Below, in pieces: positions 1 to 9,420 of a stretch of 39,595 nucleotides of DNA. The position numbers were made by a program, and so were the translations under genes. Numbering within the stretch: position 1 is the first letter of the stretch; each line of letters opens with the position of its first letter. The DNA is from a bacterium (lineage in GTDB: Bacteria > Zhuqueibacterota > QNDG01 > JAFGCO01): NCBI GenBank assembly GCA_016930535.1, contig JAFGGN010000084.1:1-39595 (forward strand), read 5' to 3'. Below the pieces are notes generated by a model, which did not search any database, had not been told where the DNA came from, and saw only the letters and a program-made list of their open reading frames with translations.

Positions 1-744
1 GTACAGCGGTTTGTCAAACCGGGCAATACCGTGCTCATCAAGCCGAATATCGCCTTTGCGAATCCGGAAGCCTGGGCAAGCGCCACAAGTCCCGGGCTGG
101 TACGCGCCATGGCGGAACTGGTCCTCGAAGCCGGCGCCAAACGCGTGATCGTTGCGGATCACACCAATCACGAATCCGCAAAATGTTTTCAACGGACCGG
201 TATCGGGGCGGCTCTGGAAGGCCTGGAATCCGTCAAACTGATCGGCCTGGACCAGGAAAGCATGTTCATGGAAGCCACTGTTCCCTACGGAAAGGCACTG
301 AACACGGTCAAAATCGCAAAGCTGATCGAACGGTCCGATGTGCTGATCAATATGCCGTGTGCCAAATCGCATGCAGGAACCGACGTCAGCTTCGGGCTGA
401 AGAATCTGATGGGTCTTGTGTGGGACCGGGCCTATTTTCACGACAGCACGGACCTTCATGCGGCCATCGCCGAACTGGCCACGGTGATTCGTCCGGACCT
501 GACCGTTCTCGATGCGACACGAGCCCTCGTTACGAACGGTCCCACCGGACCCGGTAAAGTGGAGAATCTCGGGATATTGATCGCCGGTACAGAACCGCTT
601 GCCGTGGACATCTATGCAGCCGGTTTGACGACATGGAACAACCGGTCTCTTGCACCCGGAAGCATCTCCCATCTGGCCCATGCCTCGCAGCTCGGACTGG
701 GTCCCCTGGATGTCTCGAAGCTGAATATCGTGATTGAAGGATAA
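1..744 (+). CDS. DUF362 family protein, 3' portion (5' end outside window)
   Basis: The reading frame is open from base 1 and ends with TAA at 742-744, so this is the C-terminal 247 residues of a longer protein. An internal ATG at 31 is not a credible start, because the DUF362 core (VLIKPNI) already spans it. Family features visible are KPNI near the left edge, a SPGLVRAMAEL helix, an INMPCAKSH motif followed by SFGLKNLMG, and a late TEPLAVD segment. The same INxxxxKxH...F.LKN core is found in the second DUF362 protein at 5059-6357. DUF362 proteins are often encoded beside ferredoxins, but their reaction is not established. No cysteine cluster is visible in this part. The signal sequence, if any, is outside the window, so its location is unknown. 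Confident in family, not in function. Confidence 0.85.
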   Translation, partial: VQRFVKPGNTVLIKPNIAFANPEAWASATSPGLVRAMAELVLEAGAKRVIVADHTNHESAKCFQRTGIGAALEGLESVKLIGLDQESMFMEATVPYGKALNTVKIAKLIERSDVLINMPCAKSHAGTDVSFGLKNLMGLVWDRAYFHDSTDLHAAIAELATVIRPDLTVLDATRALVTNGPTGPGKVENLGILIAGTEPLAVDIYAAGLTTWNNRSLAPGSISHLAHASQLGLGPLDVSKLNIVIEG

Positions 745-894
745 ACCCGGCGGTTCAGGTCCGGATTCCCGAGGCAGCAGCAGACCGGTTCATCATGTCA
801 TATAACCATGTTCATCTTCGTGCGGCAGCCGGCCCTGAGTCCCGATGATTCAGGCTTCTGCCGATCCGGGTTTCTCCGCCAGTCAGGAACCATT

Positions 895-3800
895 ATGATA
901 TTCCTTTTGATTTGTTTGCTGCTCCCTGTCCCTGTTTTATCACAGCCATCCAAACCCTGGCCCGATTACCGTTTTCCCGCCGTGATCGCGGACAACAGTC
1001 TCTGGATCGGGACACCCACCGGATTGTATCAGTATCATGTCGAAGAAGACTCATGGTCGCTTTACGGTAAACATAACGGCCTTCCGGACAATCATATCCT
1101 GATGCTGCGCTGGGACGGCGACTATTTATGGGTGATCACACCGGAGGGGCTGGCCCAGGGAGACACGCGCCTCAACAAGTGGCTCGGTTTCAACCGTGAA
1201 AACGGTCTCCCGGACAGCCGGGCGCTGTGCATGGAATTCCAGGAAGATTATGTATGGATCGGCACGAAAAACGGAGCGGCCCGGTACGACAAACTGATTC
1301 AGGAATGGGAAACATTCGACACGGGATCCGGACTTCCGGACACATTGGTCTACGATATTGCCGTAAACGAAGATCTTGTCTATTTCGCGACGGCCCACGG
1401 TCTGGCGGAATATGACATCAACTTTGAAAAATGGCGGTATTTTACACAGTCCCAGGGATTGCCGTCGGATACAATACGTTTCATCTATCAGACCACGGAA
1501 GACCTGTGGCTGTTTACACCCCGCGGTCCCTGTCAGTTCAACAAAAGCCGTTATACGATTCTTCCGTTCCTGTCCGATCCCCGCCTGAAGTTCGACCGTA
1601 TCCATGCATTCGTTCCAGACAACAACCGGTTCTGGGTCGCCACGGACAGCAGCATACTGATCTACGACACAAACAGCACTGCATGGCGGGATTACCAGGA
1701 AGCCTCGAATCTGCCCTCCCAGGTGGTCAACGGATTCACCATATCCCAGGAATCAAACTGGTTTGCCACTGAAAAAGGCGTTGCCAGACAGGACGAAAGC
1801 ACCAAATCGTGGCAGACTTACGATTGGACGCATGGGCTGACCGCGGAGGTTTACGACCGGGTTATGGTTTATGGCGGACGCGTTTTTCTGATTAATGAAA
1901 ACACCATCGATTATCTCAAAATGGCGGAAAACAGGTGGTATACGCATCCCGTCAGGGCTGCCGGGACGCAGTCAGGACAGAGCTTTCCCGTGATTTCGCT
2001 GGACCGGGAAAATGGCAGTTATGCCCAGATCAATCCGGATGTCCGGCTGGATCTCAACGGAACCCGTATTACCAGCGTCTCAAAATGGCAGCACAGTACA
2101 GAGACCGGGACAGGGCACACCGTCTCGGAATGGGAACACGGCAACCGAATGGATGTAAAGGGGCAGCTGACGCTGGGACAGGACCGGACACTCAATGCCT
2201 TTTACAACAATGTGGACGAAACCCAGGTAATTTACGGCATCCGGTACCGGGGCAGAGCCGACGACCTGATCCGGGAAATTCAATGGGGCGACATCCGGTT
2301 TGAAAAGGGCAGGCAGAAGCTGCTGACATCCACGGACATATTCGGCGGTGCATTCCGGATGGAAGCCGGTCCCAGGACGGAACAGTACAAGCGCAGCCTG
2401 TTCTCCCTGAAAGGCGGAGGGGGCGAGCGCACAACCGCATCTGAAATGGAATTCCTGACAGGGAATCTCAAATCGGGGCACATGGTGAAATACGATGTGG
2501 ACTATGTCAAAAACCGGTTTTTTGCATTGGCAATTCCGGATATGCCTTCCGGTTTTAACGCCGGTGATGAAATCATCTATCTGGACGACGCTTCGCCTGG
2601 CACCGATGACAAAAATACGATGCATGGTGTGCTGGCGGAAATCGAAGGTGATTATGACCGGCTGTTTCCCGTGATCGATTATACAGTAGAAAACGGCATC
2701 GTCCGGCTGCTGCGGCCTGTCGGCGATCATATGACGCTGATCGCGGTGCTGCCCGAAGGTCCCGCAGCAGGTGAATATATACTTCAGCACGAAAACCATT
2801 CGACGGTGCTGAACAATTTCTACCAGTTGGGCGTGCAGGATATCGTACCGCACAGTTTTCATCTCTCCATCAGCGACACACTCGGACTGACAGCCAATCT
2901 TGAAGTATTCGGTCTGGATACCAATCATGACGGTATTGTGGATCCTGAATACATCGATTATCAGCAGGGGATTCTTCAATTCCCGGCTTCCGTTCCCTTT
3001 CCGGATATATTTCTGGATCCTGCGGTTTCCGTGTACAGAATGTCGTATGATTTTCAGACAGAGCTGAATTTTTTTATCCTGAAGCATGACAGCCTCAAGC
3101 GCGGATCAGAGATATTGACGCTGGACGGGGAAATTCTGACACCTGGCCAGGATTATGTTCTGGATTACACGGTGGGAACTCTGATCATTATCAAGGAAGG
3201 CATTCTGGCCGAGGACAGCGAAATACAGATCGAATATGAATATCATAAAAATACGGACAAACAGTTACATTGGGCGGGAGTTGGATTCAGTCCCTCGGAC
3301 CGGATGATGATAGAAGCAACCGGATACGCGTTCGATACGGAGACCGGCGGACAGGAACAGACGCAGGGCGTCAATTTTTACGGTGAATTCAGGACACGGA
3401 TCAGCACATGGAACCTCAAACTGACGCCTGAATTCAACCGGTCCCAGACCGGTGATAGAGGCGGGAATCATGCATATATCAGATCCGACCTGAGTTCATC
3501 CAGGTTCCGTTTATACGGACTGATGGAACATGTCGACATGAATCACAGGGCGCTTCTGAACAAACAATTCCGTCTGGGAAACCTTCGTGACAAAAGGGAA
3601 ACCGGATTCACGATATATCCTGTCCAGGGTCTGGATCTGAGCGGACTCTGGCAGAAAATCCTGGCTCAGACCACGGAATCCGGATACGGAAACAGTGAAG
3701 AGAATGCACAGGGCAAAATTCTGTTCAGCCGTCCGTCTGTACCCGCCATTGCCTTCACCGTCAGAAAACAGACCCTGGATACGGAATATAACAGTACCGG

Positions 3801-5016
3801 CAAATGGAATTTAAGGGGTGAAATGGATTATATTGTACCGCCTCCGGTGCTGAACCGGCTGTCGGTCGAATCCCTCCGAATTTACGCGGTCCTGCGTCAG
3901 AGCCGCGAAAAAATGAGTGAAAAAATCACTGGACTGCACGATGCAACCCTGTACGACAATGCTTACTTCAGGCTGGATTTATCCCCGGTCAGCAGGATAC
4001 AGTTGAACGGCTATTTTCGTCATCTCCGGTCGACCGCGGCAGAGCAGAACTTCGATCCTGTACAAATGCTGAATCAGCACGACAAGATATTCCTGGATGC
4101 AGTCGTGGACCGTATCACGGGCATGAATATCAATATGCGCTACCAGGGAGATATACATGAATCCGTTCCGTCAGATTTTGGCCGCATGCATCAATTTACA
4201 CTGGGCCGCCGTCTGGAATCCAGCCTCCGCATTTTCCCGGGGCAATGGTGGAAACCGCTGACTTCCTTCATCTTCCAGATCAGTATTCAGCCGTTCTGGC
4301 AGGGTACGCTGAGAAATGTGAACAGGCAGCCGGGCTGGACGGACCGGATGTGGCCTACCCTGAACGATGAGACGACTTCCTCTACGGACAATCATCTTAT
4401 ACAATACAGGGGCGAATGGCGCCCGCTTCCGGGACTTTTAATTGATACGCGCCATGACCGCCAGGATATCCGGACATCGGGTCATCAGAGTCTGCTCAAT
4501 ACCCGCATCAGACGGCTGAATGAGAAAATCGAGTTCCGCCCTGTCCTGAATATGCTGATCACCCTGCAGTATTTCAGGACCATGGAAGAAAAGGCCGGTC
4601 TGTCCAAAACCATCCGGAATAATCCCATGATGTGGATCGAGAAACGGTGGAACGCACATCTGCTGACGAAAATGAACTTCACCGTATGGCAGGAAGAGCG
4701 GCGCATCGGAAAGCTGACGGAAAACACATTGACTGTTTCCCCCCTGGTCGGTCTTACCTACCGTTTCTTCAAAAAAAATTCCGGATCCGCGGCAGGTGAA
4801 ATCCGCAATGACTTTTCAACCTCATTTTACAGGCGCCGGTCATGGACCTCAAAACAGGTCCAGAATGTGTTTGAAAATAACTGTTCGGTGGATCTGTATC
4901 CGGCATCGATTTTTATTGTCAGGGCCAGATGGACCATCTCTTATACGGACCGTCCCGAAGCGGATACGGATATCCGAAACAACACCGTAGAAATACGTCT
5001 GACGGCCCAGTTTTAA
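895..5016 (+). CDS. Large outer-membrane protein: N-terminal beta-propeller, SprA-like repeat region, C-terminal beta-barrel
   Basis: I place the start at ATG 895 rather than the upstream in-frame ATG at 808. It follows AGGA at 7 nt and begins a clean signal peptide (MIFLLICLLLPVPVLS). The mature protein opens with about seven repeats (residues 25-370) of the type W-x-G-T-x-x-G-hydrophobic-x-x-Y ending in W-x-x-Y...GLP. These resemble the propeller repeats of hybrid two-component regulators. Around residues 725-785 is a segment with FILKHDSLKRGSE, an LDGEILTPGQDY block and LDYTVGTL. This resembles repeats of SprA/Sov, the type IX outer-membrane translocon; a DTNHDGIVD calcium-loop-like stretch lies before it. 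From about residue 790 on, amphipathic strands rich in aromatic residues run to a terminal RLTAQF, whose final Phe fits an outer-membrane barrel. It could be a secretion, assembly or surface protein. The barrel call is strong; the SprA relation is tentative because the protein is much shorter than SprA. Confidence 0.75.
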   Translation: MIFLLICLLLPVPVLSQPSKPWPDYRFPAVIADNSLWIGTPTGLYQYHVEEDSWSLYGKHNGLPDNHILMLRWDGDYLWVITPEGLAQGDTRLNKWLGFNRENGLPDSRALCMEFQEDYVWIGTKNGAARYDKLIQEWETFDTGSGLPDTLVYDIAVNEDLVYFATAHGLAEYDINFEKWRYFTQSQGLPSDTIRFIYQTTEDLWLFTPRGPCQFNKSRYTILPFLSDPRLKFDRIHAFVPDNNRFWVATDSSILIYDTNSTAWRDYQEASNLPSQVVNGFTISQESNWFATEKGVARQDESTKSWQTYDWTHGLTAEVYDRVMVYGGRVFLINENTIDYLKMAENRWYTHPVRAAGTQSGQSFPVISLDRENGSYAQINPDVRLDLNGTRITSVSKWQHSTETGTGHTVSEWEHGNRMDVKGQLTLGQDRTLNAFYNNVDETQVIYGIRYRGRADDLIREIQWGDIRFEKGRQKLLTSTDIFGGAFRMEAGPRTEQYKRSLFSLKGGGGERTTASEMEFLTGNLKSGHMVKYDVDYVKNRFFALAIPDMPSGFNAGDEIIYLDDASPGTDDKNTMHGVLAEIEGDYDRLFPVIDYTVENGIVRLLRPVGDHMTLIAVLPEGPAAGEYILQHENHSTVLNNFYQLGVQDIVPHSFHLSISDTLGLTANLEVFGLDTNHDGIVDPEYIDYQQGILQFPASVPFPDIFLDPAVSVYRMSYDFQTELNFFILKHDSLKRGSEILTLDGEILTPGQDYVLDYTVGTLIIIKEGILAEDSEIQIEYEYHKNTDKQLHWAGVGFSPSDRMMIEATGYAFDTETGGQEQTQGVNFYGEFRTRISTWNLKLTPEFNRSQTGDRGGNHAYIRSDLSSSRFRLYGLMEHVDMNHRALLNKQFRLGNLRDKRETGFTIYPVQGLDLSGLWQKILAQTTESGYGNSEENAQGKILFSRPSVPAIAFTVRKQTLDTEYNSTGKWNLRGEMDYIVPPPVLNRLSVESLRIYAVLRQSREKMSEKITGLHDATLYDNAYFRLDLSPVSRIQLNGYFRHLRSTAAEQNFDPVQMLNQHDKIFLDAVVDRITGMNINMRYQGDIHESVPSDFGRMHQFTLGRRLESSLRIFPGQWWKPLTSFIFQISIQPFWQGTLRNVNRQPGWTDRMWPTLNDETTSSTDNHLIQYRGEWRPLPGLLIDTRHDRQDIRTSGHQSLLNTRIRRLNEKIEFRPVLNMLITLQYFRTMEEKAGLSKTIRNNPMMWIEKRWNAHLLTKMNFTVWQEERRIGKLTENTLTVSPLVGLTYRFFKKNSGSAAGEIRNDFSTSFYRRRSWTSKQVQNVFENNCSVDLYPASIFIVRARWTISYTDRPEADTDIRNNTVEIRLTAQF

Positions 5017-5058
5017 TAACCGTAAACAGATATTCATACGCCAAACTCCGGGGGTTTT

Positions 5059-6357
5059 ATGAATCGCCGACATTTCATTCAGAGCAGTTCAGGCGGATTG
5101 CTGGGAGCCGCCTGGTTGTCCCGCCTTTTCGGCCGGCAGGTCAGCCTGTCCGACGACCGTTCCCGCGTGATTGTGATCCGGGACGAAGCAATCCTGGACG
5201 ATCATAATCAGATACAGGCGGAGCGTGCCCAGAACATGGTGGATGCAGGTATCCGGTCCTTTACCGGGATCGATGATATCGGTGAAGCCTGGAAAAGCTG
5301 TTTTCCTGAAATCGGTCCGCATCATGTGATCGGGATAAAAATCAACTGCCTGTTCACGCTTGCGAGTCATCCGGAAGTGGCCTACGCGATTGCAGGGGGG
5401 CTTCAGCAAATGAGGACTGATGGCGTCCCGTTTCCGGCCAACAATATCATCATCTGGGACCGGAGCGACTGGGACATCAGGCAGCGGGGGTATACGGTTA
5501 ATGGGGGCGACACCGGGGTCCGCTGCATGGGCACCGATCATGCAGGTATCGGGTATCACGTACAAAATCACAGTGTGAGCGGGCGGAACCAGAAAATAAG
5601 CCGTATCCTGACAGACATGTGCGATTATCTGATCAATCTCAGCGTGCTGAAAAATCACAGCATGGCGGAGGTGACATTCAGCCTCAAGAACCACTACGGC
5701 ACCTGCAATGATCCGGGCAGTCTGCATGACAACTGGTGTAATCCCTACATCCCGGCGCTGAACAGTCTGCAGCCGATACGGGATAAACAGGTGCTGTGTA
5801 TCTGTGATGCCATTTTCGGCGTTCACACGGGAGGTCCGGACGGCTATCCCAAAGTCACGCCCAAAAGGCTGGTGTTCTCACAGGATCCCGTTGCCCATGA
5901 TACGGTATGCCTGGATATTCTGAACGAATACAGAAATAATCCGCTGTCCATGCCCAGGCATATCGCCACAGCCGCATCCGCCCCCTATCTGCTGGGAACC
6001 AACAACCGGGATCAGATCGACCGCCTTGAATTTGATGCGGGCTCGCCGGCATCCGTATCCCGGCATGTTCCCGCCCCGGAACATCCGGTGCTCTGGCAGA
6101 ATTATCCCAATCCATTCAACAGCCATACAGTGCTGTCATACCGCCTCGGCCGTTCGGAAAATGTCCGCATCACGATTTACGATATCCGCGGTAAAACGGT
6201 GCAGGAACTTTTTCAGGGATATCAGGAAAAAGGAACCCATCAGCTGAAATGGGACGGATCGGACCGGCTGGGCAAAATGGTTGGGAGCGGCACCTATGTA
6301 TGCACCATATCGACGGATCTAACAATTCAGAGTATACGTATGCAGCTGGAAAAATAA
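5059..6357 (+). CDS. Exported DUF362 protein with Tat-type signal and C-terminal type IX sorting domain
   Basis: The 432-residue product starts with MNRRHFIQSSSGG and a weakly hydrophobic stretch, matching a twin-arginine signal; a GGGGG ribosome-binding run precedes the ATG. The DUF362 core occupies roughly residues 35-320, with IGIKINCLF, a LINLSVLKNHS motif and SLKNHYGTC. The last 85 residues contain NYPNPFN, then VRITIYDIRGK and GSGTYVCTI. That is a FlgD-like domain of the type used as C-terminal signal for type IX secretion. The gene begins 42 bases after the barrel protein gene, so the two may be cotranscribed. A protein folded before Tat export and then sent across the outer membrane would be unusual. 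Cys residues are scattered and do not form a ferredoxin motif. Substrate and reaction are unknown. Confidence 0.85.
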   Translation: MNRRHFIQSSSGGLLGAAWLSRLFGRQVSLSDDRSRVIVIRDEAILDDHNQIQAERAQNMVDAGIRSFTGIDDIGEAWKSCFPEIGPHHVIGIKINCLFTLASHPEVAYAIAGGLQQMRTDGVPFPANNIIIWDRSDWDIRQRGYTVNGGDTGVRCMGTDHAGIGYHVQNHSVSGRNQKISRILTDMCDYLINLSVLKNHSMAEVTFSLKNHYGTCNDPGSLHDNWCNPYIPALNSLQPIRDKQVLCICDAIFGVHTGGPDGYPKVTPKRLVFSQDPVAHDTVCLDILNEYRNNPLSMPRHIATAASAPYLLGTNNRDQIDRLEFDAGSPASVSRHVPAPEHPVLWQNYPNPFNSHTVLSYRLGRSENVRITIYDIRGKTVQELFQGYQEKGTHQLKWDGSDRLGKMVGSGTYVCTISTDLTIQSIRMQLEK

Positions 6358-6384
6358 AACAAACCGTCTGTACCGTTAATTTTT

Positions 6385-6408
6385 CGTCCGCCTGCATGCT
6401 TACGGACG
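6385..6408 (+). terminator. Possible weak hairpin terminator after the DUF362 gene
   Basis: An inverted repeat CGTCCG/CGGACG with a 12-nt loop lies 28 nt after the stop codon and is followed by ATTTTCG. The stem is short and the T-run interrupted, so termination would be inefficient. Confidence 0.25.
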
Positions 6409-6472
6409 ATTTTCGTTCATTTCAACCTTAACTTACAGGGTTCCGGTCACCACGCATCTCTCAGGATCAATC

Positions 6473-8707
6473 ATGCCACAGCGGGTCGTACTATCGATAT
6501 TGTTTTTGTGCCTGTTCGGCCGGATTACCGCTCTGCCGGAATTGGATGTCTGTCCCGATTGCGACCGGCCATCCTCGCTGCAGTCGTCTGCGCCGCTTCA
6601 TGCAGGGCCGATGCGCGTGATCAACGGTGTGTCCGTACCCAGCGATTTCCCGGATATAAAAATCATCACTTTAAAAAGTACGGCCCCCGGCAAAGTCTTC
6701 TTTGGTTCTACATTTACCGATATCGGTAACTATCTGGTCATCATGGAAAATGACGGCACGCCGTACTTTTACCGCCGTTACCCGCATCATGAACGCGGAA
6801 GCGGTGAATTCCGTTTGCAAAGCACCGGGGTATTAACCGCTTATTTGTTTCAAAAACAGTTCTTTATCGCCCTGGACCATCATTATGATGTCGTGGATAC
6901 GTTCCGTGTCGGTCACGGGTATACCACGGATCCGCATGAGCTTGTTCTGCTTCCGAACGGTCACGCACTGATGATCGCGCTTGAAACGAGACAAATGGAT
7001 ATGAGCTCAGCGGTTCCGGGAGGCGCCAAAAATGCCCGTGTGACCGGAAACCACGTCCAGGAAGTGGACGCGGAAGGCCATGTCGTATTGGAATGGAAAT
7101 GCTGGGAACGATTCGACATCGCGGATGCCGTGCACGAGAATCTGACCAGCACACAGATCGATTATGTGCATATGAATTCCATCGCAGAGGATTTCGACGG
7201 TCACCTGATCGTCTCGAGCAGGCATCTCAGCGAAATTACCAAAATCGACCGTCACACCGGGGACATCATCTGGCGTCTCGGCGGCCGGCACAATCAGTTC
7301 ACATTCATCAATGATCCGCTTGAATTCTCCTATCAGCATCATGCACGGCCGGTACCGGGGCATCCCAACAGGTACACGCTCTGGGATAACGGCAATCACC
7401 GGCAGCCTCAGATATCCCGTGCAGTGGAATATGAAATCAATACGCAGGCCATGTCTGCCGAAAAGGTCTGGGAATTCCGTTATACACCGGACCGTTACTC
7501 CAATATGATGGGGAATGCCCAGCGGCTGGAAAACGGCAACACGTTCATCAACTGCGCCACATGGCCCCCGTTGTCCGCATGCGAAGTCACGCAGGACGGG
7601 GAAATCGTATTTGAAATGGAGGCGGCCGGGCTGTCCAGCAACCGGGTGCGCAGATTTATATGGGAGGGCATGCTGGAGGCACCATACCTGATCGCCGAAT
7701 CCCACAGAAGCGGCGTGGCCCTGATATTCAACAAGTTCGGGGATACGGATATCGACCATTACCGGATCTATGCCAGTACCGATCCCGATTCTCTTGGAGG
7801 CGGTTCCACCAATCCCGGAAAATGCCTGATGATATCCGCCGAACCCATGGTGGTGATTTCCAGACTCATGAATGATACGCAGTGGATTTTCCGTGTCACC
7901 GCGGTCAGTGAATCCGGGCAGGAAAGTGATTTTTCAAACACGGAAACCGTTTTCGTACATCTGTCAGTTCCAGGAGAGAACACGGTTCTGAACGGTGACT
8001 TTCAAAACGGACGCTCGTACTGGACACTTGAAGACAGGAACCGGGCCGGATCCGAAGGTCTGATCCTGGACGGAGAATATCTGATCAGGATAACCGACGG
8101 CGGCGATCTCGAAGAGGACATTCAGTTGAAACAATCCCCCGCGGAACTCATCAGGGGCAGAACATATACATTTGAATTCGATGCCCATGCTGAAACCGCA
8201 CGGACAATCGGAGCCCGGATCGTCAGAAACACCTCACCGCAAATAGATTACAGTAAAATCGGTTCCACGTATATTAAAAGACAGATTCAGCACTATTCGT
8301 ATTCTTTTATCATGGAGGAACAAACGGATTTTGACGCCATGATCGTGTTCAACTGCGGTGGATCCGGTTACGACATTTACCTGGACAATGTATCACTTAA
8401 AGAATCGTTAGAAACGGTCTGTGAAAGGATCCGGCCGGACGCTGCCGCCCTGAAACTGTACCCGAACCGGCCGAATCCGTTCAATGCATGGACGGCATTC
8501 GATTTTGAAATACCGGCGGACGATGAAATGCGGCTGTCGGTGATCAACCTGAGGGGCGAAACCGTGCGCCTGCTTCACGGAGGACCAGAATCAAAAGGCA
8601 GGCACCGGTACAGGCTTGATGCATCAAACCTGGCCGGCGGCCTGTATTTTATCCGGCTGAGCACTTCATCCGGTTCGCGGGTCCGGAAAATCATGCTGAT
8701 TAAATAA
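6473..8707 (+). CDS. Secreted arylsulfotransferase-like protein with fibronectin III, carbohydrate-binding-like and sorting domains (ASST paralogue 1)
   Basis: The ATG follows AGGA at 6 nt and encodes a signal peptide cleaved near residue 21. The domain opens with INGVSVPSDFP (about residues 50-60) and continues as a propeller to about residue 405. It contains DYVHMNS (His233), EITKIDRHTG, IIWRLGG and a QHH motif (His289) followed by LWDNGN, all typical of the arylsulfotransferase (ASST) family. In enterobacterial AssT, conserved histidines carry out sulfate transfer between phenolic compounds. A fibronectin III-like unit (about 412-497) starts VALIFNKFGD. A jelly-roll carbohydrate-binding-like unit (about 505-642) starts VLNGDF and ends YLDNVSL. 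The C-terminus (from about 658) has NRPNPFN and GGLYFIRL, a type IX sorting domain. Whether it is an active sulfotransferase or only a structural relative cannot be told by eye. Confidence 0.85.
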   Translation: MPQRVVLSILFLCLFGRITALPELDVCPDCDRPSSLQSSAPLHAGPMRVINGVSVPSDFPDIKIITLKSTAPGKVFFGSTFTDIGNYLVIMENDGTPYFYRRYPHHERGSGEFRLQSTGVLTAYLFQKQFFIALDHHYDVVDTFRVGHGYTTDPHELVLLPNGHALMIALETRQMDMSSAVPGGAKNARVTGNHVQEVDAEGHVVLEWKCWERFDIADAVHENLTSTQIDYVHMNSIAEDFDGHLIVSSRHLSEITKIDRHTGDIIWRLGGRHNQFTFINDPLEFSYQHHARPVPGHPNRYTLWDNGNHRQPQISRAVEYEINTQAMSAEKVWEFRYTPDRYSNMMGNAQRLENGNTFINCATWPPLSACEVTQDGEIVFEMEAAGLSSNRVRRFIWEGMLEAPYLIAESHRSGVALIFNKFGDTDIDHYRIYASTDPDSLGGGSTNPGKCLMISAEPMVVISRLMNDTQWIFRVTAVSESGQESDFSNTETVFVHLSVPGENTVLNGDFQNGRSYWTLEDRNRAGSEGLILDGEYLIRITDGGDLEEDIQLKQSPAELIRGRTYTFEFDAHAETARTIGARIVRNTSPQIDYSKIGSTYIKRQIQHYSYSFIMEEQTDFDAMIVFNCGGSGYDIYLDNVSLKESLETVCERIRPDAAALKLYPNRPNPFNAWTAFDFEIPADDEMRLSVINLRGETVRLLHGGPESKGRHRYRLDASNLAGGLYFIRLSTSSGSRVRKIMLIK

Positions 8708-8816
8708 AAAGAGTAAGAATACATGTATCCGGACGATTTATTCATCAAATTATCCTATCATTGAGGGGATTCGATCAATTTCAACAAGACATCACTATCA
8801 ATGAAAGGAAATGCAA

Positions 8817-9290
8817 ATGAAGCGGATTCAAATGGTTGCCGGCATTTTGTGCATGATAAGCATTCTGATCGTCTGTTCCAGAGACAAAACCGTTGCCGGA
8901 AACACGGAAAATGACCCCTCGGGACGATATATCGACGGCGTTTATGAAGGACAGTCGGACATTGACTGGGAAGGATACCGGACCACAACCGCAATACAGG
9001 TAACCGGCGGAAAAATCAGAATCGTGGACTGGCAGATTTACGACAATTATCGGAAACGGTATTTCGATGAAACCTATGAAACGGTGTATACGGGCAATAC
9101 CCTGTATATTCAGCAGTGCAGGGACAACATGGTTGGTATGAGGACGTTCGGTCCCAAACTGATCGAAACACAGGACGTCGACCTTGTGGACAATATCACC
9201 GGGGCGACCTGGTGTCATAGAAAATTCAGGGAAGTCGTGAAAATCGCACTCGCAGACGCCTGCACAGATACTTCGGGGAGCATCGAATGA
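8817..9290 (+). CDS. Exported FMN-binding domain protein (possible lipoprotein)
   Basis: Two in-frame ATGs exist, at 8811 and 8817. AAGGA lies 7 nt before the second but almost touches the first, so 8817 is chosen (157 residues). The N-terminus MKRIQMVAGILCMISILIVCS is a signal peptide; the Cys could be lipidated, although Val before it is atypical of a lipobox. The body has DGVYEGQSD, AIQVTGGKIRIVDWQI and, near the end, DNITGATWC. This matches the FMN-binding domain of NosR, RnfG and NqrC, where the Thr of the [ST]GAT motif is covalently flavinylated by ApbE. No apbE is visible here. It lies between two ASST genes and would put a flavin outside the cytoplasmic membrane. Its likely partner is a membrane ferredoxin, and one is encoded at 25874-27184. 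Confidence 0.7.
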   Translation: MKRIQMVAGILCMISILIVCSRDKTVAGNTENDPSGRYIDGVYEGQSDIDWEGYRTTTAIQVTGGKIRIVDWQIYDNYRKRYFDETYETVYTGNTLYIQQCRDNMVGMRTFGPKLIETQDVDLVDNITGATWCHRKFREVVKIALADACTDTSGSIE

Positions 9291-9325
9291 AAATTGAAGC
9301 TCCCAGCGGCAGGCCACGGGAAGTC

Positions 9326-9355
9326 TTCACTTGTTAAGTATAAATAAATTATATT
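9326..9355 (+). promoter_or_regulatory. Candidate promoter for ASST paralogue 2
   Basis: TTCACT and TATATT are spaced by 18 nt in an AT-rich island within the 130-nt gap before the gene at 9421. The -35 element is poor. The rest of the gap shows nothing recognisable. Confidence 0.3.
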
Positions 9356-9420
9356 CAATCGCTTACCCCGCCGCAAGCAGCGGAAAATGCGCCCGCAGTT
9401 CATATTCATGGGGAGTCCGG

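Noticed and set aside
2080..3087. 335-residue open frame on the minus strand
   Set aside because: Lies wholly inside the barrel protein gene, has no coherent domain, is Cys/His-rich in the manner of antisense translation, and has no ribosome-binding context.
5089..5826. 245-residue open frame on the minus strand
   Set aside because: Antisense to the DUF362 gene, with no signal or family motif.
7007..7759. 250-residue open frame on the minus strand
   Set aside because: Antisense shadow of ASST paralogue 1; a similar shadow occurs opposite paralogue 2 (9772-10299) because the sense codons are conserved.
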